From assembly GCF_003056405.1 (NCBI RefSeq), contig NZ_PYVZ01000005.1:62001-126000 (forward strand): a DNA stretch of 64,000 nt, in the 5' to 3' direction. The position numbers and the translations under genes were made by a program. Below are positions 9,397 to 18,520 of this stretch, one piece after another. The notes under the pieces were generated by a model. That model was not told the origin of the DNA, did not search any database, and worked only from the letters and a program-made list of their open reading frames with translations. Origin of the DNA: Devosia indica. GTDB lineage: Bacteria; Pseudomonadota; Alphaproteobacteria; Rhizobiales; Devosiaceae. Within the stretch, counting starts at the first letter, position 1, and the number at the start of each line of letters is the position of its first letter.

Positions 9397-9861
9397 ATGG
9401 CTGAACAATTGCAATATGTGACCCTGGGTGTCGCCGACGAACTGTTCGCCGCTCCCGTGACCAAGGTTCAGGAAATTCTCGACATGCGCCCCGTCGCGCG
9501 CCTGCCACGGGCACCGGATAACCTGCTCGGCATGATCGATGTGCGCGGAGAAGGAGTGCCGGTGCTGGATCTGCGCCTGACCCTGGGCATGGAACCGGCC
9601 GCCGACACCGAGAACACCCGCATTGTGGTCCTCACCATCAACGGCGCGGACGGGCTGCTGACTATCGGCCTCAGGGCCGACCGGGTCTTCGAGGTCACCG
9701 TACTCGATCATGAAGCGCTCGACCCGCCGCCGCCGGTTTCGTCCGGCTGGGGCGACCAGGTTATCCAGGGCATCGGCCGGCGCAATGGCGAATTCGTCAC
9801 CGTGCTCGACCTCGACCGCATGCTGGGCAGCATCCCGCTGCCGGCCAACCGCGCAGCTTGA
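9397..9861 (+). CDS. cheW: Chemotaxis adaptor protein CheW (second copy)
   Basis: A 154-residue CheW-domain protein with the family landmarks: LGVADELFAAPVTKVQEILDM, LLGMIDVRGEGVPVLDLR and QGIGRRNGEFVTVLDLDRML. It is compact, close to the minimal CheW length, and differs clearly from the copy at 6678. It would couple receptors to CheA, possibly for a different set of receptors. It is flanked on both sides by intergenic hairpins, which the other junctions of this operon lack. Confidence 0.94.
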   Translation: MAEQLQYVTLGVADELFAAPVTKVQEILDMRPVARLPRAPDNLLGMIDVRGEGVPVLDLRLTLGMEPAADTENTRIVVLTINGADGLLTIGLRADRVFEVTVLDHEALDPPPPVSSGWGDQVIQGIGRRNGEFVTVLDLDRMLGSIPLPANRAA

Positions 9862-9867
9862 CCCTAC

Positions 9868-9891
9868 AAGGCCGGCTTGCCTGCCGGCCTT
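9868..9891 (+). other. Perfect hairpin between the second cheW and cheR
   Basis: A 9-bp perfect inverted repeat (9868-9876 with 9883-9891) and a 6-nt loop follow the cheW stop. As with the hairpin before cheW there is no T-run. It ends 13 bp before the cheR ribosome-binding site (GGAG at 9905-9908). Confidence 0.55.
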
Positions 9892-9916
9892 GACCCGCCT
9901 TTTCGGAGTACCGCAC

Positions 9917-10780
9917 TTGGCTGCCCTTGCACACCGCCTGGACGACGACGATCACCTGTCCGACGCCGATTTCAGCAAGATTTCAAACCTGATCGGCCAG
10001 CAGGTGGGTATCAAGCTGCCCCCCGGCAAGCGCCTGATGGTGGAGGGGCGCCTGCGCCGCCGCCTGCGCGCACTCGGCCTGACCAGTTTTTCGGATTATG
10101 GCGACTATCTGTTCCGGCGCGACGGGCTGGAGACCGAAATCACCTATCTGATCAACGCGGTCACCACCAACAAGACCGACTTCTTCCGCGAACCCGAACA
10201 TTTTGAACTGATGCAGAAGAAGCTGGTGGCCGAGCTGATCGCGCAGCGCCGCGACCGCCTGCCCCTGCTCAAGGTCTGGAGCGCGGCCAGCTCGACCGGC
10301 GCGGAAGCCTATACCACGGCCATGGTGCTGGCAGACATGGTGTCCCAGCGCCGTGACTTCCGCTTTGCCGTGCTGGGTACCGATATCTCCACCGATGTGC
10401 TCGAAACCGGGCGCCGCGCCATCTATCCGGCCGAACAGGTCATGCCGGTCCCGCCCGGCATGCAGGCGCGCTATCTGATGCAGGCGCGGCGCCCCGGCGC
10501 CCGTCCCGAAGTGCGCATCGTCCCCGAATTGCGCCGGCTGGTACGCTTCGACCAGCTCAACCTGATGCAGGAGAGCTACCCCTATGATCGGGACGTCGAC
10601 ATCATCCTGCTGCGCAATGTGCTGATCTATTTCGAAAAGACCGACCAGGCGAAGGTCATTTCGCGGCTGATCGGACATTTGCGCCCCGGCGGTTATCTTC
10701 TTCTTGGTCATTCGGAGTCCATGATCGGCACATCGATCACCATGCGGCAGGTTGCGCCTGCCGTGTTCCAGAAGACCTGA
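9917..10780 (+). CDS. cheR: Chemotaxis protein methyltransferase CheR
   Basis: A 287-residue SAM-dependent methyltransferase that would methylate glutamates of the receptor signalling helices. The N-terminal helical domain ([18 protein letters not shown], then RRRLRALGL) precedes the catalytic domain. [18 protein letters not shown] and [19 protein letters not shown] are the CheR signature and SAM-binding region, and [12 protein letters not shown] is near the C-terminus. The frame is open upstream, but I chose the TTG at 9917 because GGAG at 9905-9908 lies 8 nt before it and the product then has normal CheR length. It is followed after 14 bp by cheB. Confidence 0.95.
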   Translation: MAALAHRLDDDDHLSDADFSKISNLIGQQVGIKLPPGKRLMVEGRLRRRLRALGLTSFSDYGDYLFRRDGLETEITYLINAVTTNKTDFFREPEHFELMQKKLVAELIAQRRDRLPLLKVWSAASSTGAEAYTTAMVLADMVSQRRDFRFAVLGTDISTDVLETGRRAIYPAEQVMPVPPGMQARYLMQARRPGARPEVRIVPELRRLVRFDQLNLMQESYPYDRDVDIILLRNVLIYFEKTDQAKVISRLIGHLRPGGYLLLGHSESMIGTSITMRQVAPAVFQKT

Positions 10781-10794
10781 GGCGAGACGAAGCG

Positions 10795-11931
10795 ATGAAT
10801 GAGAAAATCCGCGTTCTGATCGTTGATGACAGCGCCTCGGTGCGCACCACGCTTTCCGATATCATTTCGGCCGACCCCGACCTTGAGGTCATGGCCACGG
10901 CGGCCGACCCCTATGTGGCCGTGGAACGCATCCGCCAGGAAGTGCCCGATGTGATGTTTCTCGACATCGAATTGCCGCGCATGGACGGGATCACCTTCCT
11001 GCGCAAGATCATGTCGCAGCGCCCCATCCCCGTGGTGATCTGCTCGAGCCTGGCCCAGGACGGCTCGGACACCTTCATGCAGGCCCTCGAGGCCGGCGCC
11101 GTCGATGTGGTGGCCAAGCCGCGCGTGGACACAGCCCAGTTCCTGCAAGAATCGCGCATGCGCATCTGCGATGCCGCCAAGGCCGCGGCTCATGCCAAGA
11201 TGCGGGGCCTTGCCAAGGCCAGCCCTGAACTGCGCGCGCCCGCGCCTGACGTCAAGGTCGAGGCCAAGCTGACCGCCGACGCCATCATCCCACCCATTTC
11301 CGATGCGCGGCGAGAGAGCCTGATCGCGCGCCTGCCCGTCACTGAACCAATTGTGGCCATCGGCGCTTCGACCGGCGGCACCGAAGCCTTGCGCGAAGTG
11401 CTCGAAGCCCTGCCCGCCGACGCCCCGCCCATACTGATTGTCCAGCACATGCCGGAAAAATTCACCACCGCCTTTGCCCGCCGGCTCGACGCAAGCTGTG
11501 CCGTGCGGGTCAAGGAAGCCGAGGACGGCGATCTGGTCCAGCCCGGCCAGGTGCTCATCGCCCCTGGCAATCTGCACATGCTGCTGGTCCGCAATGGCGC
11601 GCGCTATACCGTTTCGATCAAGGAAGGGCCGCATATTTCGCGCCACCGCCCATCGGTCGATGTGCTGTTTCGCTCGACCGCCCAGGCGGCCGGGCGCAAT
11701 GCCATGGGCATCATCCTGACCGGCATGGGCGATGATGGAGCACGAGGCCTGCTCGAAATGCGCCAGATGGGCAGCCCTACCATTGCCCAGGACGAAGCCA
11801 GTTGCGTGGTCTTTGGCATGCCCAAGGAAGCCATTGCCCGCGGTGGCGCTGGCCGCACCCTACCCTTGTCCAAAATGGCCGGCGAAATCGTTGCGCATGC
11901 CCGCGCCGCCACTTCCGGAGCAAAGACGTGA
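10795..11931 (+). CDS. cheB: Chemotaxis glutamate methylesterase/response regulator CheB
   Basis: A 378-residue protein with an N-terminal receiver (D57 in [11 protein letters not shown], Lys in VAKPR) joined by an Ala/Lys-rich linker to a methylesterase domain. Catalytic residues are visible: S192 (GASTGG), H218 (QHMPEKFT) and D314 (GMGDDGARG). Phosphorylation by CheA would activate receptor demethylation or deamidation, closing the adaptation loop with CheR. The last four bases form the GTGA junction with the next gene. Confidence 0.96.
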   Translation: MNEKIRVLIVDDSASVRTTLSDIISADPDLEVMATAADPYVAVERIRQEVPDVMFLDIELPRMDGITFLRKIMSQRPIPVVICSSLAQDGSDTFMQALEAGAVDVVAKPRVDTAQFLQESRMRICDAAKAAAHAKMRGLAKASPELRAPAPDVKVEAKLTADAIIPPISDARRESLIARLPVTEPIVAIGASTGGTEALREVLEALPADAPPILIVQHMPEKFTTAFARRLDASCAVRVKEAEDGDLVQPGQVLIAPGNLHMLLVRNGARYTVSIKEGPHISRHRPSVDVLFRSTAQAAGRNAMGIILTGMGDDGARGLLEMRQMGSPTIAQDEASCVVFGMPKEAIARGGAGRTLPLSKMAGEIVAHARAATSGAKT

Positions 11932-13667
11932 TCCCTTCTGCCGACCCCCGCGCCATGCGCCGCCTCGCCGACGATCTGGCCCGCCCGCGCCAGGACATTG
12001 AAGCGGCTTTCGTTGCCGTTGGCGGCCGCCTCACGGACGGCGCGGCCCTGCTCAACACGCTTTCCAAACTGTTCGAGGCCCTGCCCCAGACCCTGGGCGG
12101 AGAAGAGGTCGAGGAAGCCAGCGGTCATTTGCGCGCCGTGGCCACTCGCGCCGGGCAGCTTGCCACCACCTTTGCGCAGGAAAAGTCCGATCTCGCGCGC
12201 CTGGCGGAGGTGGTTGCCGCCGCCAATTCGCCGATCTCCGACCTCAAGCGCGCCGTCAAGATGATGGGCATTGTCTCGGTCAATGCGCGCGTTACCGCCG
12301 CCGGCATTGTCGGGGACAGCGATGATTTCGAGGTGTTTACCACCGACATCGCCACGCTCTCCGATTCCGCCAGTCGCACCATTCAGGACTTTGCCCAGGT
12401 TTATCGCCAGCTCACCGCCGAAGTGGATCGCGCCACCAGCCAGCGCGCCCGCTTCGAAGCGGCCCATGCCGACACGCTCAATCATCTGGGCACCAGCCTG
12501 AGCTCGACCCTGGCCGCGCTTGACCAGCAGCGGGCCGTGGCACTCGAGAGCAGCACCGAAACCGGCCGCGTTTCGCGTCAGATCGTGGGCCGTATCGGCA
12601 GCGCCGTGATGTCTCTGCAGGTGGGCGACGCCACGCGGCAGCGGATCGAGCATGCCGAACTCGCCCTGACCAGCATGGCTGACCTCATTGAGGGGCATAC
12701 AGCCTTCGACCAGACACTGCCCGGCGAACAGCATGATACGGCCCTGTCGGCCCTGGCCGCCCTGCAGCACCAGCAGATTGCCGGCACCGCCGAGAGTTTT
12801 GCCCAGGAGGTCGAACAGGCCGAAGCCGACCTCTCGGCGCTGGCTGCCGATGCCGGCACCATCATGGCCCGCAGCCGCGATTTTCATGGTGATGAGCGTG
12901 GCACCAGCTCCGCCGTCGCCAGCCTCAGCGCCCAATTGCGCACCGCCGTGACCATTCTGGCCGATTTCGAGGCCGAACGCGCCAAGCTGGAAATCGTCGC
13001 CCATGCCGTGCAGGAAACGGTCAAGACGCTGCTTGAACATGTCGCAGCGGTGCAGGAGATCGAGGCCAATATGCGCCTGGTCAGCCTCAATGCCGCCGTA
13101 CGCTGTGCCCAGCTCGGACCGCGCGGCGCCTCGCTGACCGTCATCGCCACCCAGTTGCGCGAACTGACCAGCGAAACCGTCATTGCCGCCGAGGCGGCCA
13201 TGGCGCGGCTCGGTGAATCCTCGACGCTGGCCGGCTCCTTCGGTGCCGCCTCGGATCAGGGCAGCGGCCAGATCGGAGAACTCGAAGACCAGGCCAATCT
13301 GGCGCTCGACATTCTCTCCAGGCTCGATCGCGGCCTCGCCGATGCTTTGAAACGCCTCAACAGCGACGGCCCCAAGGTGATCAAGCTGCTCGAAGCGGCC
13401 GCGGATGGACTGTCGGGTCAATCGGCCATGGCCGAAACCCTCGACGATATCGCCATCGCCACCGCCGCACTCAGCACCCAGGCACCGCCTGCACATCTCA
13501 CCCCTGAACTGTCGGCCATCCTTGCGAACCTGCGCAAGAGCTACACCATGGAGGCCGAGCGCCAGATTCATGACAGGCTGTTTGCCGCCGCCGGCGCGGC
13601 CAATGCCGAGTCAGCATCCCTGGACGACACCGAAGCGGGCGAGGATCTGGCAGCGTTCATGCTCTGA
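11928..13667 (+). CDS. Soluble receptor-like coiled-coil protein at the end of the che operon
   Basis: A 579-residue, Ala-rich, mostly helical protein with no signal peptide or membrane segment. The GTG start at 11928 overlaps the cheB stop and has GGAG 7 nt upstream. Two segments resemble degenerate receptor hairpins: residues 111-148 ([20 protein letters not shown] and following) and residues 376-415 ([20 protein letters not shown] then [17 protein letters not shown]). The second compares with [14 protein letters not shown]...[12 protein letters not shown] of the receptor at 7205. A motif [13 protein letters not shown] at 230-242 resembles the helix found in several chemotaxis-associated coiled-coil proteins. 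It could be a cytosolic modulator of CheA-receptor arrays or an inactive receptor paralogue. I know no established function. Confidence 0.8.
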   Translation: MIPSADPRAMRRLADDLARPRQDIEAAFVAVGGRLTDGAALLNTLSKLFEALPQTLGGEEVEEASGHLRAVATRAGQLATTFAQEKSDLARLAEVVAAANSPISDLKRAVKMMGIVSVNARVTAAGIVGDSDDFEVFTTDIATLSDSASRTIQDFAQVYRQLTAEVDRATSQRARFEAAHADTLNHLGTSLSSTLAALDQQRAVALESSTETGRVSRQIVGRIGSAVMSLQVGDATRQRIEHAELALTSMADLIEGHTAFDQTLPGEQHDTALSALAALQHQQIAGTAESFAQEVEQAEADLSALAADAGTIMARSRDFHGDERGTSSAVASLSAQLRTAVTILADFEAERAKLEIVAHAVQETVKTLLEHVAAVQEIEANMRLVSLNAAVRCAQLGPRGASLTVIATQLRELTSETVIAAEAAMARLGESSTLAGSFGAASDQGSGQIGELEDQANLALDILSRLDRGLADALKRLNSDGPKVIKLLEAAADGLSGQSAMAETLDDIAIATAALSTQAPPAHLTPELSAILANLRKSYTMEAERQIHDRLFAAAGAANAESASLDDTEAGEDLAAFML

Positions 13668-13741
13668 CAGGTTGACCAGCCAAGGCCCGTCGCCCTGCCC
13701 CCCCCTTGAGACGGCCTACGATCGACCACCCCGCCTTTTGC

Positions 13742-15052
13742 TCACGATGCGCGGTGCCTGAGAAAGACAGGGGCGCCCAATGACAGGACCTTCAGCCCTT
13801 CCCGCTGCCACAACAGGACGGCCAGGGCCACGGTCCGGCATGCCATGGCAATGGCGCTGGCGATAGCAGCGCCAAGGGCGCCCAGCGCGGGCACCAGAGC
13901 CAACGCCCCCACCACGGTGACTGCAACCACGCCCAGCGCGACAAGCAGGCCCTCGCGCTGCCGTCCGAGCACCACCAGCGCTTCGGCGGACTGACCTGAC
14001 ATGGCCCTTGCGACCATGCCCAGGCCCAGCACGACCATGACGGGCTGGCCCGCCAGATAGTCACTGCCGAACGCGGCGAGCAGCCACGGTGCCGCAAGAA
14101 GGGTCACGCCAACGGCAGCCAGCGTGGCCCAGAAGGTCAAGCGGGTCGCCTCCAATATGCTCGATTGCAACTCGGTGCGGTTGGACGATGCCAGATCCAT
14201 GGCGAAACGGTGGCCCGAAACCAGTGTCATGGCGTAGGCAACAAAGCCAGCCAGAGCCAGCGTTCGCGCCGCCGCAAAGTAGAGGCCGACCACTTCCGGC
14301 TCAGACAGGAGGCTCAGCACCAGGATGTCGGAATAGCTGGTGAGGTCCTCGAGCCCCGACAGCAAGAGGAGCGGCAGCGATGCCCGCAACCAAAGGTGGC
14401 GTTGCTTGTTCGAAGCGCCCCGCGCCCCTCCGGCCAGCCTGTTGAGGCGCCGGGTCACAAGGCCGAGCAGCAACAGGGCAATCATGCCCATGCACCCGAT
14501 CAGCACGCCGCCGACAATTGGCAGCGTCAGGGTCACGCCCGCCGATGACAGCCCAAGGCAGCTTCCTCCGATCAGGATCGGCCGCAGGATGTAAACCGGC
14601 ACGGCAGCAAGGCGGAACCAGCCCATGCTGCGCGCGATGCCTTCCAGGTAATATTCAAGGCCAAGAACAGGCAGGCCAAAGGCGACAAGGACGATGGTCA
14701 GCAAGGGCCCGTCAAGGCCCGCCCCCAGCCAGATGCCAAGCGCGATGGCAATAATCGCCGCCCCGACAATGAGCACGACGGCCAGGCCGAACTGCCAGTA
14801 TCCGAACAGCGCCTGCAGGCGGTGGCGCTGTGTATAGCGCGGCAGAAACCGGACGGAGGATTCTGCAAAACCCATCGCGGCGAAGCTGCCCAGCGAAAGC
14901 ATCCAGGTCCAGACTGTGACATAGCCACCATATCCTTCGCCCGGCAGCAGTCGCGCCAGCAGCACCTGCAGCCCGAACACCAGGCCGGCCCCCAGAACGC
15001 GGATGAGCAGCGCAATGGCCGCATCGATTGCGCTGCTGTGCCCCCTAGACAT
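13742..15052 (-). CDS. Lipopolysaccharide/polysaccharide flippase-like membrane protein (MOP superfamily)
   Basis: A 436-residue polytopic protein, hydrophobic along nearly its whole length with about 12-14 predicted membrane helices. The beginning (LLIRVLGAGLVFGLQVLLARLLPGEGYG, in part) is typical of Wzx/PST-type oligosaccharide flippases: a helix, then ARLLG/P-x-GYG. Such proteins move lipid-linked oligosaccharides across the inner membrane. The ATG at 15052 gives the family N-terminus and overlaps the upstream acyltransferase gene by 8 bp, so both are one transcription unit. No glycosyltransferase or polymerase lies nearby, so its glycan is unknown. Confidence 0.82.
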   Translation of the reverse strand: MSRGHSSAIDAAIALLIRVLGAGLVFGLQVLLARLLPGEGYGGYVTVWTWMLSLGSFAAMGFAESSVRFLPRYTQRHRLQALFGYWQFGLAVVLIVGAAIIAIALGIWLGAGLDGPLLTIVLVAFGLPVLGLEYYLEGIARSMGWFRLAAVPVYILRPILIGGSCLGLSSAGVTLTLPIVGGVLIGCMGMIALLLLGLVTRRLNRLAGGARGASNKQRHLWLRASLPLLLLSGLEDLTSYSDILVLSLLSEPEVVGLYFAAARTLALAGFVAYAMTLVSGHRFAMDLASSNRTELQSSILEATRLTFWATLAAVGVTLLAAPWLLAAFGSDYLAGQPVMVVLGLGMVARAMSGQSAEALVVLGRQREGLLVALGVVAVTVVGALALVPALGALGAAIASAIAMACRTVALAVLLWQREGLKVLSLGAPVFLRHRAS

Positions 15053-16208
15053 AGAGCAGCAGACAGGCGGCAGGCTGCAGCCAGGCGCGAATGCGCTCGA
15101 ACGTGGCGGGCAGGCGCGCATGAACCCGCTTGAGCATGGGGCGGAAATTCTGCAACCAGGCCGTCGCATAGAGCCGCCCCCGCCAGCTCAGGGCTTCGAC
15201 CTGCTGGGCGATCAGAATTTCCGTGTTCGTCCAGCTCGCCTTGTAGTCTGCCGGATTAATGAGCAGGTCGTAGCGCTGGACGTGATGCTCGATCAGCCAT
15301 GCCACGGTGTATTCCATTTGCACCTTTCCCGGTGACAAATGGCGCAAGCTCCAGTCAAATCCGCCCAGATAAGCGTAGTAATGGCCCCGCCGGATGAAGC
15401 CCAGTTCCATCGCAACCACGCGACCGCCAGCCCGAAGCACCGAAAGGCAGGCCCCGGCGGGCTTCGAGGCATCGCCGTCCAGCGACTGCAGGAACGCTTC
15501 GACGCCGCTCATTGAAAAGCCGGTACTGAACTTGCCGGTTTCCTTGAGCCAAAGGCGCTTCATTGCCACGCAGTGTTCCACCAGCGGCGCGAACTGCTCG
15601 TCATCAGGCCACAGGACTTCAAACTGCAGCTCCCCCAGCCGCGCCAGATGATTGCGCCGCCTGTTGCGGTTGCGCTTCTGCCGCTTGCCAAGCTGGTCGG
15701 TATAGTCCTGCACGCAAGAGAAGCGGGACAGGTCGAGCATCGAAGCCACATTGGCCGCTGACTCATGCCCCTCGCCGACCACCAGATCCAGCGTACTGCC
15801 ACTGAGAACCGCACGGGAGAGCAGGACATCGCAACCCGAGCTCTGCATGGCGGCATTAAGGCATTGCGCCACGTCCGGATCGTTGCGCAATGCCGGGTGG
15901 ATCAGCAGGCCACAATATTGCGTGTGCGGCACGCCCAGCGTCTCCAGGCGTTTGAGGCCAAGACTTTCAACGATCATCCGCGGCCACAGTGCCACCAGCG
16001 TCTCGCCTTGCCAGACAGTGACGACATAAGGCGTGCGGCCACCATCCTTGCAGAACCGCGCCACCCAATTGCGGCACCAATCATAACTCTGGAAGTATGA
16101 GAGGGGATCGCCGCAAGCCGTCTCCAGTTCGGACCACGCCTGGGCGGTCTGCTCAATCTGTTCCAGGGTGCAGAGCACACGACTTTGAAAATGATGTCCG
16201 CTAGACAA
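15045..16208 (-). CDS. GNAT-fold acyltransferase, CelD/BcsL (FemAB-like) family
   Basis: A 387-residue protein with the layout of the Acetyltransf_6/CelD family. The N-terminal part has SYFQSYDWCRNWVARF, a basic patch GKRQKRNRNRRR near the middle marks the linker, and the C-terminal GNAT-like core contains GRVVAMELGFIRRGHYYAYLGG, GKVQMEYTVAWLIEH and DLLINPADYKASW. Members are found in exopolysaccharide and cellulose gene sets and are thought to acylate sugars or lipids. The start is TTG at 16208, supported by AGGAG about 8 nt upstream; no ATG fits. It overlaps the flippase gene, suggesting joint work in glycan decoration and export. Confidence 0.85.
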   Translation of the reverse strand: MSSGHHFQSRVLCTLEQIEQTAQAWSELETACGDPLSYFQSYDWCRNWVARFCKDGGRTPYVVTVWQGETLVALWPRMIVESLGLKRLETLGVPHTQYCGLLIHPALRNDPDVAQCLNAAMQSSGCDVLLSRAVLSGSTLDLVVGEGHESAANVASMLDLSRFSCVQDYTDQLGKRQKRNRNRRRNHLARLGELQFEVLWPDDEQFAPLVEHCVAMKRLWLKETGKFSTGFSMSGVEAFLQSLDGDASKPAGACLSVLRAGGRVVAMELGFIRRGHYYAYLGGFDWSLRHLSPGKVQMEYTVAWLIEHHVQRYDLLINPADYKASWTNTEILIAQQVEALSWRGRLYATAWLQNFRPMLKRVHARLPATFERIRAWLQPAACLLLYV

Positions 16209-16416
16209 TGTCGTACTCCTTCTGTGGCGCAGGCCTGGAATAAAACATTGCCCGCCTCAACAGGTCGTTGCCCGGTACGGCAAATAAAGTCTTGCGACCG
16301 AAACCCGAACTCGCCTCAAAGCATCCCAATCCGGCGGCACATGACGAGAAAAGTCACCGACGGCGCCCGACAAATGCTGGCCATCGCGGTCTTCTGATTT
16401 CTTTTTAGATGAGGGG

Positions 16417-16432
16417 ATTTTGGTAGCGGAGG
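16417..16432. repeat. Distal copy of the 16-bp tRNA-Met 3'-end repeat (candidate att site)
   Basis: These 16 bases are identical to 16954-16969, which span the 3' end of the tRNA-Met gene (acceptor strand, discriminator, CCA) and four bases beyond. The copies are in direct orientation, 537 bp apart. This is the layout left by site-specific integration into a tRNA gene. Confidence 0.7.
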
Positions 16433-16596
16433 TCCGTTGCCGGCAATCCCCCCAGGATGTTCGCTTCACATTTCTCAGGCTCTCGGCCTAAGTGACAAGG
16501 GTCCCTTGGACGCCTAATGTCGCGAATGGGGTGGGTTGCGGACTGGCGGCTTTCAGGCAGAATTGACGCCAAACGGAAGTAGGCGGGTCTGTAGTA

Positions 16597-16848
16597 GTGA
16601 GACGTACCCTTTTTGGCGTAGTGCTGGTGCTACTAATCCTGTCCATCGCACTTGCCAGTGTGCTTGGGTTCTTGACGGCATCCCTCTTCATCCGCGTTGG
16701 CGAAATCTGTCCGGATTTCTTTGACTGTGAAGACGCGATGAGTGCCACTTGGATATTCGCGGCGCTTACTGTGCCAGCTGCTATTGTTTCGGCCGTGCTG
16801 ACGAGGGTCTTAAAGAAGTTGGCGCGGCCAATCCAAACTGACAGATGA
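16597..16848 (+). CDS. Small predicted membrane protein inside the tRNA-Met islet
   Basis: An 83-residue open frame from GTG at 16597. It begins with a long hydrophobic helix (residues 5-30, VVLVLLILSIALASVLGFLT region), has a short loop with two cysteines (EICPDFFDCED), and a second hydrophobic helix at about 49-70, ending with a basic tail. This is what a real two-helix inner-membrane protein looks like and is unlike a random frame. The start is weak: no clear ribosome-binding site precedes the GTG. It is the only plausible gene between the two copies of the tRNA-end repeat. I do not recognise a family. Confidence 0.45.
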   Translation: MRRTLFGVVLVLLILSIALASVLGFLTASLFIRVGEICPDFFDCEDAMSATWIFAALTVPAAIVSAVLTRVLKKLARPIQTDR

Positions 16849-16953
16849 GTCTGTCCGCTTTGGGTCAATTTCAGACTGACCGCAGCAGCGGGGTCGCAAT
16901 CGGCCACCAAGAGAAGCTGCTTGCGAAAACTAACTATATGAAATATAATAAGA

Positions 16954-16969
16954 ATTTTGGTAGCGGAGG
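16954..16969. repeat. Proximal copy of the 16-bp tRNA-Met 3'-end repeat
   Basis: This is the copy at the tRNA gene itself. It covers the last bases of the acceptor stem, the discriminator base, the encoded CCA and the next four bases, and matches 16417-16432 exactly. Confidence 0.7.
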
Positions 16970-17034
16970 AGGGATTTGAACCCCCGACACAAGGATTATG
17001 ATTCCTCTGCTCTAACCAACTGAGCTACTCCGCC
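16958..17034 (-). tRNA. tRNA-Met (anticodon CAT), CCA encoded
   Basis: A 77-nt tRNA on the minus strand. The acceptor stem is GGCGGAG/CUCCGCU, the D arm is GCUC...GAGC, and the anticodon stem is GAGGA/UCCUU with loop AUCAUAA giving anticodon CAU (+ strand 16998-17000). The T arm has UUCAAAU, followed by discriminator A and an encoded CCA. It looks like elongator tRNA-Met. tRNA-Ile2 also carries a CAT anticodon in DNA and cannot be fully excluded. The first base pair is G-U rather than the C-A mismatch of initiator tRNA. Confidence 0.93.
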
Positions 17035-17268
17035 CCAAACAGGCCGTCGGTGGTTGGCCGACGCGCGCCTTACTAAGGTTTGCCGGCTCATCCTGTCAAG
17101 CGGTGCCTTCAGCCTGTGTGCGAAAACTGTGTGACACTGTCATTGACCACCGATTTGTTCGAAAATCGGCATCAGTGCGTTGCGATTGGATTGCTTTTCG
17201 CCTGTGAATTCAGGCCCTACATTGCACACAACACCAGCGCCCATCGGCGCCCATGAGGAGAATTGGAC

Positions 17269-18219
17269 ATGACTCTCGAGCTTGGCGGCATCCATCACCT
17301 GACCGCAGTAACGGCCGATGCACCGAAGAACCTGAAATTCTACACCCAGACCCTGGGCATGCGCCTGATCAAGAAGACGGTGAACCAGGACGACACCTCG
17401 GCCTATCACCTGTTTTATGGCGATGGCGTGGCCTCGCCCGGTGCCGACCTGACCTTCTTCGATTTCAACACATTGCGCGAGACGCGCGGCAACCACACCG
17501 TGGGCCGCACTGGCCTGCGTGTCGACAGTGCCGAAACCCTGCAATGGTGGAAGGACCACCTGCAGGAGAACAATGTCAGCGCCAGCGGCATCAAGGAGCG
17601 CTTTGGCCATCTCTCGCTCGATTTCGAGGATTTCGAAGGCCAGCGCTTCCGCCTTGTGGTTGACGACAAGAACAAGGTCGTGCCCTGGGCCAAGTCGCCG
17701 GTTCCCGCTGACAAGCAGATCATCGGCCTCGGGCCGATCACGCTCTCAGTGCCCAAGCTCGAGCCGACCGACGCCATGCTGACCCGCGTGATGAACATGC
17801 GCCAGGTCCGCAATTACCCGGCGCGCGAACGCAATGCCGAGGTCTTCGTCTATGAAATGGGTCCGGGGGGACCGGCTGCCGAACTGCATGTTTCGGTCGA
17901 TCCCAGCCTGCCCCAGGCCCGTCCGGGCGCCGGTGGCGTGCATCATGTCGCCTTCCGCACGCCCAATCAGGACACGCTGCGCGAGTGGATCGAGCGGGTG
18001 AACAGCTTCGGCATTCGTTCCTCTGGTGAGGTTGAACGCTTCTACTTCACCTCGCTCTATTTCCGTGAGCCCAACGGCATTCTGTTCGAACTGGCCACCG
18101 ACGTTCCCGGCTTTGCCACCGACGAGCCGATGGAAAGCCTGGGCGAAACCCTGAGCCTGCCACCCTTCCTCGAAGACCGGCGCGCCCAGATCGAAGCTGG
18201 TCTGAAACCGCTGGACTGA
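17269..18219 (+). CDS. VOC family ring-cleaving dioxygenase-like protein (MhqO/glyoxalase fold)
   Basis: A 316-residue protein made of two vicinal-oxygen-chelate modules. The first starts at GGIHHLTAVTADAPKNLKFY, the second around GVHHVAFRTPNQDTLREW, and the C-terminal strand YFREPNGILFELATDVPGF holds the likely metal ligand Glu. The pattern matches the MhqO/MhqA group, in which His, His and Glu bind a divalent metal and some members cleave hydroquinones. The true substrate is unknown. I chose the ATG at 17269 because GAGGAG at 17255-17260 lies 8 nt upstream; the in-frame TTG at 17263 is too close. The gene stands alone, downstream of the divergent tRNA-Met. Confidence 0.88.
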   Translation: MTLELGGIHHLTAVTADAPKNLKFYTQTLGMRLIKKTVNQDDTSAYHLFYGDGVASPGADLTFFDFNTLRETRGNHTVGRTGLRVDSAETLQWWKDHLQENNVSASGIKERFGHLSLDFEDFEGQRFRLVVDDKNKVVPWAKSPVPADKQIIGLGPITLSVPKLEPTDAMLTRVMNMRQVRNYPARERNAEVFVYEMGPGGPAAELHVSVDPSLPQARPGAGGVHHVAFRTPNQDTLREWIERVNSFGIRSSGEVERFYFTSLYFREPNGILFELATDVPGFATDEPMESLGETLSLPPFLEDRRAQIEAGLKPLD

Positions 18220-18230
18220 TGCGAGCAGCA

Positions 18231-18265
18231 GCTTCCCACTCTCCGATGCAAGGAGAGGGGGAAGC
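18231..18265. repeat. REP-like palindrome after the VOC gene
   Basis: A 14-bp inverted repeat with one mismatch (18231-18244 with 18252-18265) and a 7-nt loop starts 11 bp after the VOC stop. No T-run follows. The core CTCTCC...GGAGAG is shared with the palindromes at about 18.73 and 49.15 kb. The rest of the gap up to 18520 shows no gene I can support. Confidence 0.5.
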
Positions 18266-18520
18266 GCACAGCGCGACCCGGGCAAAAGGTTCAAGCCCGC
18301 CCACGCACCCGATGCGTCCGCCGACATAACACCCAATTCGACCCGGCCAGCGCAAGAAGCGCCGGTCTTGGCGCCTCCGAATTCTCGGGAGGGGGTGCGG
18401 CGGTCAGTCCCATCGCTTCTGCATGCACTTGCCGCCGCTCCGGGCTATTCTGGTGCGCAGGGCGAGCGGCCTGGCCCGTTGCCTTGGTGCTATCGAATCT
18501 TTTCTGGAAGGCTCAGAGCC

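Noticed and set aside
11604..13571. 655-codon minus-strand frame opposite the receptor-like gene
   Set aside because: The plus-strand gene has operon overlap, a ribosome-binding site and receptor-like motifs; the opposite frame shows none of these.
16488..16910. 140-codon minus-strand frame in the tRNA islet
   Set aside because: It overlaps the more protein-like 83-residue membrane frame and has Ser/Thr-rich, structureless translation.
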